64,000 bases of DNA from JACOMY01 sp046233115. Its GTDB lineage: Bacteria; Pseudomonadota; Alphaproteobacteria; Kiloniellales; JACOMY01. The notes below the pieces were generated by a model. It was not told the origin of the DNA. It did no database searches and worked only from the letters and a program-made list of their open reading frames with translations. The translations under genes and the position numbers were made by a program. The stretch lies in assembly GCA_046233115.1 (NCBI GenBank), contig JBJXHM010000002.1:524093-588092 (forward strand), given 5' to 3'. Below, piece after piece: positions 8,148 to 16,921 of the stretch (its first letter is position 1; every line of letters starts with the position of its first letter).

Positions 8148-9080
8148 CTACCCCGCCCGCCTCTCCTGCGGAATGTCTGCCAGCGCGAAGGAGGTCGACT
8201 GGTAGAGGTCGTAGATCCAGTTGCTGAACAGCAGGGTGCCGTGGGCGCGCCAGCAGTTGACCGGCACCTGGGCCGGGTCGTCGCCGGGAAAGTAGTTCCT
8301 CGGCAGGCCGATCGGCGCGCCGGCGGCCAGGTCGCGGCGGTACTCGTCGCCCAGGGTGGCGGTGTCGTACTCTAGGTGGTTCAGCATGTGGGTCTGCCGC
8401 CTGGGGGCGTCGCGCAGCAGGCAGAGGCCGGCCTGCTCCGAGGCCAGCAGGACGGCGAGCCCCGGTGCGTCCGGCAGGTCCTCGCGGCGGATCTCGGTGT
8501 GGCGGCTGACCGGCACGGAGACGACGTCGTCGAAGCCGCGCAGCAGGCCGTCGCGGCCGCCGAGCACGTGATGGGGATAGACGCCGAACATCTTCCGGCT
8601 CAGCCGGTGCTTCGGCACGCCGTGAAAGTGCTGCAGGGCCGCCTGCGCAGCCCAGCAAATGTTGAGAGTCTCCTGCACGTGGCTTTGCGACCAGTCGAAG
8701 ATCTGCCTCAGCTCCTGCCAGTAGGCGACCTCCTCGAAGGGGAGGGTCTCGACCGGCGCGCCGGTGATGACGAGCCCGTCGAACTTGCGCCCGCGCACCG
8801 CCTCCCAGGGGCGGTAGAAGGCCAGCATGTGCTCCGCAGGCGTGGTCTTCGGCAGGTAGCTCGAGGTGGTCACCAGGGTCAGCTCGATCTGCAAGGGCGT
8901 GGCGCCCAGCAGGCGGGATATCTGCGTCTCCGTCTTGATCTTCTCCGGCATCAGGTTCAGCAGGGCGATCTCCAGCGGCCGCACATCCTGGTGCAACGCC
9001 GCTCCTTCGGTGATCAGCAGGACGCCTTCGTCCTCCAGATCCGCCATCGCCGGGAGATGGTCGGGAACCTTGATCGGCAT
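8148..9080 (-). CDS. metA: Homoserine O-acyltransferase, MetA type
   Basis: A 310-residue enzyme that acylates homoserine in methionine synthesis. The Cys nucleophile is Cys142 in NICWAAQAAL, the same number as in E. coli. The His/Glu pair is in MLNHLEYD. Other family blocks are NLMPEKIKTETQISRLLG, PVETLPFEEVAYW and MFGVYPHHVL. MetA-type enzymes use succinyl- or acetyl-CoA, and the choice depends on one active-site residue that I cannot place with confidence, so the acyl donor stays open. The ATG at 9080 has AAGGAC upstream. A 137-base leader separates it from the channel gene; no known SAM riboswitch was recognised there. Confidence 0.92.
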   Translation of the reverse strand: MPIKVPDHLPAMADLEDEGVLLITEGAALHQDVRPLEIALLNLMPEKIKTETQISRLLGATPLQIELTLVTTSSYLPKTTPAEHMLAFYRPWEAVRGRKFDGLVITGAPVETLPFEEVAYWQELRQIFDWSQSHVQETLNICWAAQAALQHFHGVPKHRLSRKMFGVYPHHVLGGRDGLLRGFDDVVSVPVSRHTEIRREDLPDAPGLAVLLASEQAGLCLLRDAPRRQTHMLNHLEYDTATLGDEYRRDLAAGAPIGLPRNYFPGDDPAQVPVNCWRAHGTLLFSNWIYDLYQSTSFALADIPQERRAG

Positions 9081-9217
9081 GAACTCTTGTCCTTCTTGGT
9101 GGGCCAGGCCCGGTGATCACCTCGATCCCTTGAAACGCCTCCTCCGACATAACCCTATCCTTGCAGATCTGCTCAAGCCCACCATGGCAGCGTAGCGGCC
9201 GTTGCCCTAGCCAGCCC

Positions 9218-10348
9218 TCACCCCACCACACCCCTCCTTCGCGCCGCCTCCGCCTCGATCGCTTGGGTCAAGGCCGGGTGCTGACCCGCCAGCGCGCGGA
9301 AGTCGGCGATATCGAGGGTGAGGACCTGGGTCTCACGTAGGGCGGAGACCGTGGCGCTGCGCGGCTCGCCGGTGATCAGGGCCATCTCGCCCAGGAAGGC
9401 GCCGGGGCCGAGGCGCACCGGATGCGGCGCCAGCGCCACCTCGACCTCGCCCTCGACGATGAAGTACATGCAGTCGCCGGTATCGCCCCGGCGCATCAGG
9501 GCGGCGCCTGCCGGCAGGCGGCGGGGGCGTAGCAGGCGCGTCACCTCGGCGATGACACCGGCGCCGAGCTCGCCGAACAGCGGCACCTTGGCCACCAGGT
9601 CCCAGGTCTGCAGGAAGTCGCGACGGCGCACCTCGGCGGCGAAGCCCGACGCCAGGATGCCGGCCCAGAGCGCGAAGATGGCGATGCCGAGCACCATCAC
9701 CAGCCCGGCGACGACCCGGCCGAGCGCGCTCTGCGGGACCGCGTCGCCGTAGCCGGTGGTGGTCAGCGTCACGATGCACCACCAGATCGCCGCCGGCAGC
9801 GAGTCGAAGGTGCCGGACTGCGCCTCGCCCTCCAGCAGGTACTCCGCTGTGCCGGCCAGCAGCAGCACGATGGCGAAGGCGGCCAGCACGCCCAGCAAGG
9901 CGCTGCGCTCGTTGCGCAGCACCCGGCCGATCAGCGCGAAGCCGCTGCCGTAGCGCGTCAGCTTCAGCGACCAGAGCATGCCGGCGGCCGCGGCCTGCTG
10001 CGTGGGCGCGCCCAGCAGCAACGCCAGCGGCAGGGCGGCGCCGCAGGCGAGGTCGACCAGGCCCAGGAAGGAGACCAGGTAGTGCAGCCTGGCGCCGGGG
10101 CGGCCCGGCGGCTGGCTGGTCCAGGGCGCCGCCAGCAGGCGCAGCAACCACTCCGCCAGGAAGAAAGCCGCCGCCAGGACGGCCACGGCCAGCAGCAGGG
10201 GGCGGGGTAGCGGCAGGCTCTCGAGGGTCAGCTCCAGCACCGCGGCCAGGCCGAGCAGCAGGACCAGATGATGGGCCGTGCGGAAGACCCGCGCACCCTT
10301 GCTGCGCCCATGGGGGTTCAGGGACTCGGCCAGACGCCGGATAGCCAT
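9218..10348 (-). CDS. Cyclic-nucleotide-gated K+ channel (MloK1-like)
   Basis: A 376-residue membrane protein with a six-helix voltage-gated-channel layout, the selectivity filter TLTTTGYGDAVPQ and a C-terminal cyclic-nucleotide-binding domain. The phosphate-binding cassette reads GEMALITGEPRSATV, including the Arg that contacts the cyclic phosphate; from memory it is close to the MloK1 channel of Mesorhizobium, and the length also fits. Few basic residues are seen in the S4-like helix, so gating is probably by ligand. The start at 10348 is chosen because GGAAAGG lies 6 bases upstream; longer versions from 10369 or 10456 have poorer sites. Confidence 0.88.
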   Translation of the reverse strand: MAIRRLAESLNPHGRSKGARVFRTAHHLVLLLGLAAVLELTLESLPLPRPLLLAVAVLAAAFFLAEWLLRLLAAPWTSQPPGRPGARLHYLVSFLGLVDLACGAALPLALLLGAPTQQAAAAGMLWSLKLTRYGSGFALIGRVLRNERSALLGVLAAFAIVLLLAGTAEYLLEGEAQSGTFDSLPAAIWWCIVTLTTTGYGDAVPQSALGRVVAGLVMVLGIAIFALWAGILASGFAAEVRRRDFLQTWDLVAKVPLFGELGAGVIAEVTRLLRPRRLPAGAALMRRGDTGDCMYFIVEGEVEVALAPHPVRLGPGAFLGEMALITGEPRSATVSALRETQVLTLDIADFRALAGQHPALTQAIEAEAARRRGVVG

Positions 10349-10534
10349 GCTCGACCTTTCCGCCGCCATGTCCAGGGTGCGGCCTTCCTCACCCGGCAGT
10401 CTGTGCCCGCTTGCCGTGCCGAGACAACGGGGCTCGGCGTGAGGCGGTGCGGCCACGATGACGCTCCGCGGTTCCCTTCTGCTGCGCGCCGGACTAAAAG
10501 CAGCGCTCGGCCTTGTCCGGTTCGGGCAGGCAAC

Positions 10535-11314
10535 ATGCGAACAACGATCCTGACCATGACCTTCTCACTCGGCCTCATCGGCTACGGCGCGTTCGGCGCC
10601 TTCCTGCATCGGCTGGCAGAGCGCTTCCTGCCGACCTCGCCGCTGCGCATCCACTCCGGCAGCCGCCAGCCAGACGGCAAGCTCTTCTTTCCGCTGGAAG
10701 CGGTGGCGGCCTCGGACGCCGTGGTCCTGACCGTGCCGATCAGCGCCTACGCGCCCACCCTGGAGCGGCTGAAGCCGCATCTGGGACCGGACACCATCCT
10801 GGTCGATGTCGCGACGGTGAAGGCCTACACCATGGGCCTGGTCTCGTCGGTCCGCCCCGGCCAGCCCTTCCTGGCGATGCACCCCATGTTCGGGCCGGAG
10901 AGCTATGCCAAGCGCGGCGGCGACGTCACCGGCTTCCGCATCGTGGTGACCGGCCACAACATGGATCCGACGCTCTATCGCATCCTCAGCAATGGCCTCT
11001 CGGCGGCCGGCTTCTCGCTGGTCGAGAAGACCGCGGACGAGCACGACAAGGATCTCGCCGAGACCCTGTTCCTCACCCACTACGTCGGCCAGGTGATCGC
11101 GCAGGGCGGCTTCGAGCGCACCGACATCGACACCGTCTCCTTCGGCTACCTGATGGACGCGGTGGACTCGGTGCGCCATGACGGCCAGCTCTTCGAGGAG
11201 GTCTGCCGCTTCAACCCCTACTGCCGCCAGGTCATCGAGCGCTTCGACGCCAGCGACAGGGTCGTCCGCGACAAGATGCTGAAGGTGCGCGCGCCGGCCC
11301 GCAGCCCGATCTGA
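10535..11314 (+). CDS. Prephenate/arogenate dehydrogenase-like protein
   Basis: A 259-residue NAD(P)-dependent oxidoreductase of the TyrA type. The Rossmann motif GLIGYGAFGAF is at the N terminus. It is followed by the prephenate-dehydrogenase blocks ILVDVATVKAYTM, PFLAMHPMFGPES (with the catalytic His region) and AETLFLTHYVGQVIA. No ACT or chorismate mutase domain is attached. Prephenate or arogenate is the likely substrate, but close homologues act on related molecules. The ATG at 10535 follows GGCAGG; a second ATG at 10556 is possible. A 12-base tandem repeat runs through its stop codon. Confidence 0.78.
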   Translation: MRTTILTMTFSLGLIGYGAFGAFLHRLAERFLPTSPLRIHSGSRQPDGKLFFPLEAVAASDAVVLTVPISAYAPTLERLKPHLGPDTILVDVATVKAYTMGLVSSVRPGQPFLAMHPMFGPESYAKRGGDVTGFRIVVTGHNMDPTLYRILSNGLSAAGFSLVEKTADEHDKDLAETLFLTHYVGQVIAQGGFERTDIDTVSFGYLMDAVDSVRHDGQLFEEVCRFNPYCRQVIERFDASDRVVRDKMLKVRAPARSPI

Positions 11315-11379
11315 CGCCCCGTCTGGCGCCCCGTCTGGCGCCCCGTCTGGGCGCCCCGTCTGGCGCCCGATCTGGCGCC
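11301..11379 (+). repeat. 12-bp tandem repeat across a stop codon
   Basis: Six tandem units of about 12 bases, consensus GGCGCCCCGTCT, with one 13-base unit and two units ending CGATCT, plus a partial GGCGCC unit. The array begins in the last codons of the TyrA-like gene and the TGA stop (11312-11314) is formed inside it. It is GC-rich and can form many alternative stems. Confidence 0.8.
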
Positions 11380-11479
11380 ACCGAGGTGAGGTGCCCTTCC
11401 CGCAAACACCCTGTGCCCCGCGGCCACCGCGGGCTATAACGGCGGGACGAGATCACCGGACGGTCACGGAGGCGGAACC

Positions 11480-13633
11480 ATGTCGGACTTTCCCAAGCCC
11501 AGCCTGGAGCAGTGGAAGGAACAGGCCACCAAGCAGCTCAAGGGGAAGAGCCCGGACGAACTGGTCTGGCAGACGCCCGAAGGCATCGCCGTCAAGCCGC
11601 TCTACAGCGAGGCCGACCTCGATGGGGTTGCGCACCTGGGTGGCCTGCCCGGCTTTGCGCCTTTCGTGCGCGGGCCGCACAACACCATGTACGCCGGCCG
11701 GCCCTGGACCATCCGCCAGTACGCCGGCTTCTCCACCGCCGAGGCCAGCAACGCCTTCTACAAGGCGAACCTGAAGGCCGGTCAGAAGGGGCTCTCGGTC
11801 GCCTTCGACCTGGCGACGCACCGCGGCTACGACAGCGACCACCCGCGCGTCACCGGCGACGTCGGCAAGGCCGGGGTGGCGATCGATTCGGTGGAGGACA
11901 TGAAGATCCTCTTCGACGAGATCCCGCTCGACCAGATGAGCGTCTCCATGACCATGAACGGCGCGGTGCTGCCGGTGCTGGCCATGTTCATCGTCGCCGG
12001 CGAGGAGCAGGGGGTGAGCCAGACCGAGCTCAGCGGGACCATCCAGAACGACATCCTGAAAGAGTTCATGGTCCGCAACACCTACATCTACCCGCCGGAG
12101 CCCTCGATGCGGATCGTGGCCGACATCATCGCCCACACCGCCCAGCACATGCCGCGCTTCAACTCGATCTCGATCAGCGGCTATCACATGCAGGAGGCCG
12201 GCGCGACCCTGGCTCAGGAGCTGGCCTACACCATCGCCGACGGGCTGGAGTACGTGCGCACCGCGGTCTCGCGCGGGCTGGACGTCGACGCCTTCGCGCC
12301 GCGCCTCTCCTTCTTCTTCTGCATCGGCATGAACTTCTTCATGGAGGTCGCCAAGCTGCGCGCCGCGCGCCTGCTCTGGGCCGAGCTGATGCACAAGGAG
12401 TTCAGGCCCAAGAAGCAGCAGTCCCTGATGCTGCGCACCCACTGCCAGACCTCGGGTGTCAGCCTGACCGAGCAGGACCCCTACAACAACGTGATCCGCA
12501 CCACCCTGGAGGCGCTGGCGGCAGCCCTGGGCGGTACCCAGTCCCTGCACACCAACGCGCTGGACGAGGCCGTGGCGCTGCCGACCGAGAGCTCGGCCCG
12601 CATCGCCCGCAACACCCAGCTGATCTTGCAGGAGGAGAGCGGCATCACCCACGTCGCCGACCCGCTGGGCGGCAGCTTCTACGTCGAGGCCCTGACCCAG
12701 GAGCTGGCCGAGGCCGCCCGCGCGCTGATCGCCGAGGTCGAGGAGATGGGCGGCATGACCAAGGCGGTGGACAGCGGCCTGCCGAAGATGCGGATCGAGG
12801 AATCGGCCGCCCGGCGTCAGGCCCGCATCGACCGCGGCGAGGAGGTCATCGTCGGCGTGAACAAGTACCGCAGCGCCAGCCAGGACCAGATCGACATCCT
12901 CTCGATCGACAACACCGAGGTGCGTGCCCAGCAGGTGCGCCGTCTGGAGAAGGTGCGGGCCGAGCGCGACCAGGCGGCCTGTGACGCGGCTCTGGCCGCG
13001 ATCACCGAGGCGGCGAGGAGCGGTCAGGGCAACCTGCTGACCCTGGCGGTCGAGGCGGCCCGCGCGCGGGCCACGGTCGGCGAAATCTCCGACGCGATGG
13101 AGCAGGTCTTCACCCGCCACCGTGCCACCATCCGCTCGATCAGCGGTGTCTACGGTTCCGCCTACGAGGGCGACGCCGGCTTCCAGCGCATCCGCGAGGA
13201 GGTCGAGACCTTCGAGGCTGCCGAGGGCCGGCGCCCGCGCCTGCTGGTCGCCAAGCTCGGCCAGGACGGCCACGACCGCGGCGCCAAGGTGATCGCCACC
13301 GCCTTCGCCGACATCGGCTTCGACGTCGATATCGGCCCGCTGTTCCAGACCCCGGCCGAAGCCGCGCGCCAGGCGGTGGAGAACGATGTCCACGTCATCG
13401 GCATCTCCAGCCAGGCCGCCGGGCACATGACCCTGGTGCCGGAGCTGATCAAGGCGCTGAAGGCCGAAGGCGCGGGCGACATCCTGGTGGTCTGCGGTGG
13501 CGTGATCCCGCCGCGGGACTACGACTTCCTGAAGGCCCAGGGCGTGGCCGCCATCTACGGCCCCGGCACCAACATCCCGGAGGCCGCGCACGACATCCTG
13601 ACCAAGATCACGCGGGCCCGCGAAGCGGCCTAG
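11480..13633 (+). CDS. scpA: Methylmalonyl-CoA mutase
   Basis: A 717-residue adenosylcobalamin enzyme that interconverts methylmalonyl-CoA and succinyl-CoA. The N-terminal TIM barrel carries the substrate-binding segment with TMYAGRPWTIRQYAGFSTA (about residues 72-90). The C-terminal B12 domain carries DGHDRGAK (the base-off DxHxxG motif) and later GGVIPPRDY. The single-chain length matches the catalytic subunit of the homodimeric or alpha-type enzyme. Its chaperone meaB lies 3.3 kb downstream on the same strand. Epimerase and propionyl-CoA carboxylase genes are not in the window. The symbol mutB is also used for this family. Confidence 0.95.
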   Translation: MSDFPKPSLEQWKEQATKQLKGKSPDELVWQTPEGIAVKPLYSEADLDGVAHLGGLPGFAPFVRGPHNTMYAGRPWTIRQYAGFSTAEASNAFYKANLKAGQKGLSVAFDLATHRGYDSDHPRVTGDVGKAGVAIDSVEDMKILFDEIPLDQMSVSMTMNGAVLPVLAMFIVAGEEQGVSQTELSGTIQNDILKEFMVRNTYIYPPEPSMRIVADIIAHTAQHMPRFNSISISGYHMQEAGATLAQELAYTIADGLEYVRTAVSRGLDVDAFAPRLSFFFCIGMNFFMEVAKLRAARLLWAELMHKEFRPKKQQSLMLRTHCQTSGVSLTEQDPYNNVIRTTLEALAAALGGTQSLHTNALDEAVALPTESSARIARNTQLILQEESGITHVADPLGGSFYVEALTQELAEAARALIAEVEEMGGMTKAVDSGLPKMRIEESAARRQARIDRGEEVIVGVNKYRSASQDQIDILSIDNTEVRAQQVRRLEKVRAERDQAACDAALAAITEAARSGQGNLLTLAVEAARARATVGEISDAMEQVFTRHRATIRSISGVYGSAYEGDAGFQRIREEVETFEAAEGRRPRLLVAKLGQDGHDRGAKVIATAFADIGFDVDIGPLFQTPAEAARQAVENDVHVIGISSQAAGHMTLVPELIKALKAEGAGDILVVCGGVIPPRDYDFLKAQGVAAIYGPGTNIPEAAHDILTKITRAREAA

Positions 13634-13658
13634 GGTCACTCTGAGGCGCTCCGCGCGC

Positions 13659-13750
13659 GGCACTGGCCCGCACCCCCTCCCGCCGCCCAGTTCCAGGTAC
13701 GTCCGTGGGCGCCGAGTGGGACGACTGGGAGGAGGTGCGGGCCGGTGCCG
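13659..13750. repeat. Long palindromic element, copy 1 (diverged)
   Basis: The outer arms CACTGGCCCGCACCCC (from 13661) and GGTGCGGGCCGGTGCC (13734-13749) surround a core related to CGCCCACGGACGTACC read on the minus strand. It is the most diverged of three copies; the others are at 26160-26267 and 61789-61884. It lies 26 bases after the scpA stop. Confidence 0.7.
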
Positions 13751-13883
13751 ATGGGGTTCGAAAGAACACGGCGAAGCCCTTTTCCACCGGCCGTAACCGT
13801 TGCGCCGCCGTCGCCTTTCGTGCCAGTGAAAGGGCGGGGCGCGCGACGAAGAAAAGGGAGTGGCGCACTTGGGCAAGTGGGTC

Positions 13884-14999
13884 ATGATAACTTTGGCGGT
13901 GCTGCTGGCGCTGGCCATCTCGCTGGTATGGGTCGGAACGGCCGCCTATCTGCTGGGCGACGTCTGGGGCGTGATCGACGCGACCCTCTATCCCCTGCCA
14001 ATCCGGATCGGCGGCCTCGCTGTGGTGGCCCTGGTGCCGGTGCTGGTCTGGCTGCTGGCCTCCAGCGTCTGGCGCAGCAGCCGCTTCGCCCAGGCCCTGC
14101 GCCGCATCGAGGCGAAGATCCCCGCTCCCCGCAGCGAGCCGGAACCCCAGCAGGTACAGCTCCAGGCCGAGATCGTGGCGCTGCGCGAGGCCACCGAGAC
14201 CGCGACCCGCCAGATCGGCGAGGTGGCGGCCGCCGCCGAGATGCGCCGCAGCGAGCTGGTCGAGGTGGCCGAGCCGATGGCCGAGCTGGCGAGCCACCTG
14301 CACGGCGTCCTGGGCGACATGCGCGACTTCGGCCAGCGGGTCGAGACCAGTGAGACCGCGCTGCGCGGCCTTATCGGCCAGGTCGCCACCCTGAAGGAAG
14401 CGGCCCAGCCGCTGCTGCAGATCGACGACCGGCTGACCCAGGAGCAGCGCCGCCTGCTGGAAGCGATCCGCCAGCTCACCGAGAGCGGCGAGGAGGCCGT
14501 CGCGCGTCTGCAGCGTCAGACCAGCAACCTGCGCGAAGAGGCCGGCGCCTTCCGTCTGCCGCAGCCGGCGCGGCTCGGCAACGATCGCCAGATCGAGGGG
14601 CGCGGCCTCAAGCGGGTGGACTTCCTGGCCGACGCGCGCGACCTGGTCGCCCACCTGAACGACAAGGCGATCGAGCTCAACGCGCTGATGAAGGTCGCGA
14701 CGCCACCGGAGGTGAAGGAGGCGCTGAAGCAGGGCGACTACAGCCTGCTGCTGCGCCGCCTGCCGCGCCTGAAGGATCGCTCGGGCGTGCGCGGCCTGGT
14801 CCTGCACTATCGCCACGACCCGAACTTCAAGGCGGTGGCCGACCGCTTCATGGAGGGCTTCGAGGCGCTGCTGGAGGACAGCCGCGAGGCCGACCCCACG
14901 GCGGGCCTCGGCGCGCTCTTCCTGACCTCCGACCTGGGGCGCCTCTACCTGGCGATGGCCAGCGAAACCGGCCGGGCCGAACCGCAGTACCTGGACTAG
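13884..14999 (+). CDS. Membrane-anchored coiled-coil protein, unknown
   Basis: I do not recognise this protein. It is about 371 residues. It has two transmembrane helices near the N terminus (LAVLLALAISLVWVGTAAYLL and LAVVALVPVLVWLLASSVW). A long helical region with heptad-like leucines follows, including LQAEIVALREATETATRQI, suggesting a coiled coil, then a compact C-terminal domain (from about KRVDFLADARDLVAHLND) rich in conserved-looking Leu, Arg and Asp. The start is uncertain: GTG 13860, TTG 13869 (AGGGAG 8 bases upstream) and ATG 13884 are in frame and all keep the first helix. It lies between scpA and the ABC exporter, with 89 bases to the next start. Confidence 0.7.
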   Translation: MITLAVLLALAISLVWVGTAAYLLGDVWGVIDATLYPLPIRIGGLAVVALVPVLVWLLASSVWRSSRFAQALRRIEAKIPAPRSEPEPQQVQLQAEIVALREATETATRQIGEVAAAAEMRRSELVEVAEPMAELASHLHGVLGDMRDFGQRVETSETALRGLIGQVATLKEAAQPLLQIDDRLTQEQRRLLEAIRQLTESGEEAVARLQRQTSNLREEAGAFRLPQPARLGNDRQIEGRGLKRVDFLADARDLVAHLNDKAIELNALMKVATPPEVKEALKQGDYSLLLRRLPRLKDRSGVRGLVLHYRHDPNFKAVADRFMEGFEALLEDSREADPTAGLGALFLTSDLGRLYLAMASETGRAEPQYLD

Positions 15000-15088
15000 G
15001 CCATGTCACCGGCCGCTGCCGCTCCCACCCCGTTTGATGCCTTCCGGCCAAGGGTCACCTTAGGGGCCGCTTTCCCGGCAGCGCGGTC

Positions 15089-16921
15089 GTGACCGCCTCG
15101 ATGGCGGCGGGTCCGCCCCCTGAGGGGGGGCAGGCCCGGCAGGAAATCTCGTCCATCGCCCTGCTCCGCCGCTTCCTGCCCTACATCTGGCCCAAGGGGC
15201 GGCCCGACCTGAAGGCCCGCGTGCTGGCCGGCGGCCTGCTGCTGATCCTGGCCAAGGGCATCCTGGTGACCGTCCCCGCCCTGCTGGGTGCTGCGGTCGA
15301 CGCGCTCTCGCCGCAGGAGGCCGGGGCGATGGCACTGCCGGTAGGGTTGATCGTTGCCTATGGTGCGGCCCGGGTGCTGGCCATGGCCGGGACCGAGCTG
15401 CGCGATGCGCTCTTCGCCAAGGTCGCGCAGAACGCCATGCGCCACCTGGCGCTCAGCGTCTTTCGCCACCTGCACCAGCTCTCGCTGCGCTTTCACCTGG
15501 AACGCCAGACTGGCGGCATGACCCGGGCGATCGAGCGCGGCACCAAGTCGATCGAGCAGCTGCTCTTCTACCTGGTCTTCTCGATGCTGCCGACCCTGGT
15601 CGAGGTGATCCTGGTGGCAGGCCTGCTGTGGATCGCCTTCGGCTGGGTCTATGCCGCGATCACGCTGGCCACCGTGTCGGTCTACGTGCTCTTCACCTCG
15701 CTGGTCACCAACTGGCGCATCCTGCTGCGCCGGCAGATGAACGAGAGCGACCAGGAGGCCGGAACCAAGGCCATCGACAGCCTGCTGAACTACGAGACGG
15801 TCAAGTACTTCGGCAACGAGGAGCACGAGGCCCAGCGCTACGACAAGGCGCTGGCCGGCTACGAGCGGGCGGCGATCCGGAGCCGCACCTCGCTCGCCTT
15901 CCTGAACAGCGGCCAGGCCCTCCTGATCGCGCTGGGGGTGGCCTCGATCATGATGGTGGCGGCCGGCGGGGTGGTTGACGGCAGCATGACCGTGGGCGAC
16001 TTCGTGGAGGTCAACACCTACCTGATCCAGCTCACCATCCCGCTGAACTTCATGGGGACGGTCTACCGCGAGGTGCGCCAGAGCCTGACCGACCTGGAGC
16101 GCCTGGTCCTGCTGACCCAGGAAGCGGTCGAGGTGGCCGACGCGCCGGACGCGGTGGCGCTGGAGGTGAGCGGCGGCAGCGTCACCTTCGAGCATGTGGG
16201 CTTCGCCTACGATCCGCGGCGCGTGGTGCTGAAGGACCTCTCCTTCGAGGTGCCGGCGGGCCACAGCCTGGCCATCGTCGGCGCCACCGGCTCCGGCAAG
16301 TCGACCATCGCCAAGCTGCTGTTCCGCTTCTACGACGTCACCCGCGGCCGCATCCTGATCGACGGGCAGGACATCCGCGGGGTGACCCAGGCCTCGCTGC
16401 GCGCGGCCATCGGCGTGGTGCCGCAGGACAGCGTGCTGTTCAACGACACCATCGCCTACAACATCGAATACGGCCGCATCGGCGCCAGCCCCGAGGAGGT
16501 GCGCGAGGCGGCGCGGCTGGCCCGCATCGCCGACTTCATCGAGCAGCTTCCCGACGGTTGGGAGACCCGGGTCGGCGAGCGCGGCCTGAAGCTCTCGGGC
16601 GGCGAGAAGCAGCGCGTCGCCATCGCCCGCGCGCTGTTGAAGGCGCCGCCGATCCTGATCCTGGACGAGGCGACCTCGGCGCTGGACAGTGCGACCGAGC
16701 GGGCGCTGCAGGCCGACCTGGCCGCTGTCTCGCGCGGGCGGACCAGCCTGATCATCGCCCACCGCCTCTCCACCGTCATCGACGCCGACCAGATCCTGGT
16801 GCTGGAGCGCGGCGCGGTGGTGGAGCGCGGACGGCATGGCGAACTGCTGGCCAAGGGCGGCGTCTACGCCGCGCTCTGGGCCAAGCAGCAGAGCGGAGAG
16901 ACGGAGGCAAGTACACCATGA
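15089..16921 (+). CDS. ABC exporter, Atm1/HMT type
   Basis: A 610-residue half-transporter with an N-terminal six-helix membrane domain followed by an ATPase domain: Walker A GATGSGKST, Q-loop in VVPQDSVLFNDTI, signature LSGGEKQRVAIARALL, Walker B ILILDEATSALD and the switch His in AHRLST. LNYETVKYFGNEEHEAQRYD is characteristic of the Atm1/HMT1 (ABCB7) branch, which exports glutathione-linked sulfur or metal complexes. The GTG start at 15089 and an ATG at 15101 are both possible. The stop overlaps the meaB start in an ATGA, so the two are translationally coupled. Confidence 0.9.
   Translation: MTASMAAGPPPEGGQARQEISSIALLRRFLPYIWPKGRPDLKARVLAGGLLLILAKGILVTVPALLGAAVDALSPQEAGAMALPVGLIVAYGAARVLAMAGTELRDALFAKVAQNAMRHLALSVFRHLHQLSLRFHLERQTGGMTRAIERGTKSIEQLLFYLVFSMLPTLVEVILVAGLLWIAFGWVYAAITLATVSVYVLFTSLVTNWRILLRRQMNESDQEAGTKAIDSLLNYETVKYFGNEEHEAQRYDKALAGYERAAIRSRTSLAFLNSGQALLIALGVASIMMVAAGGVVDGSMTVGDFVEVNTYLIQLTIPLNFMGTVYREVRQSLTDLERLVLLTQEAVEVADAPDAVALEVSGGSVTFEHVGFAYDPRRVVLKDLSFEVPAGHSLAIVGATGSGKSTIAKLLFRFYDVTRGRILIDGQDIRGVTQASLRAAIGVVPQDSVLFNDTIAYNIEYGRIGASPEEVREAARLARIADFIEQLPDGWETRVGERGLKLSGGEKQRVAIARALLKAPPILILDEATSALDSATERALQADLAAVSRGRTSLIIAHRLSTVIDADQILVLERGAVVERGRHGELLAKGGVYAALWAKQQSGETEASTP

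Noticed and set aside
9081..9217. SAM riboswitch upstream of metA
   Set aside because: I could not match SAM-I, SAM-II or SAM/SAH conserved cores in the leader, only a GGTGATCACC palindrome.
11453..13918. A very long open frame on the strand opposite to methylmalonyl-CoA mutase
   Set aside because: A shadow caused by high GC; its product is low-complexity Gly, Arg, Ala and His, and the other strand encodes a clear enzyme.
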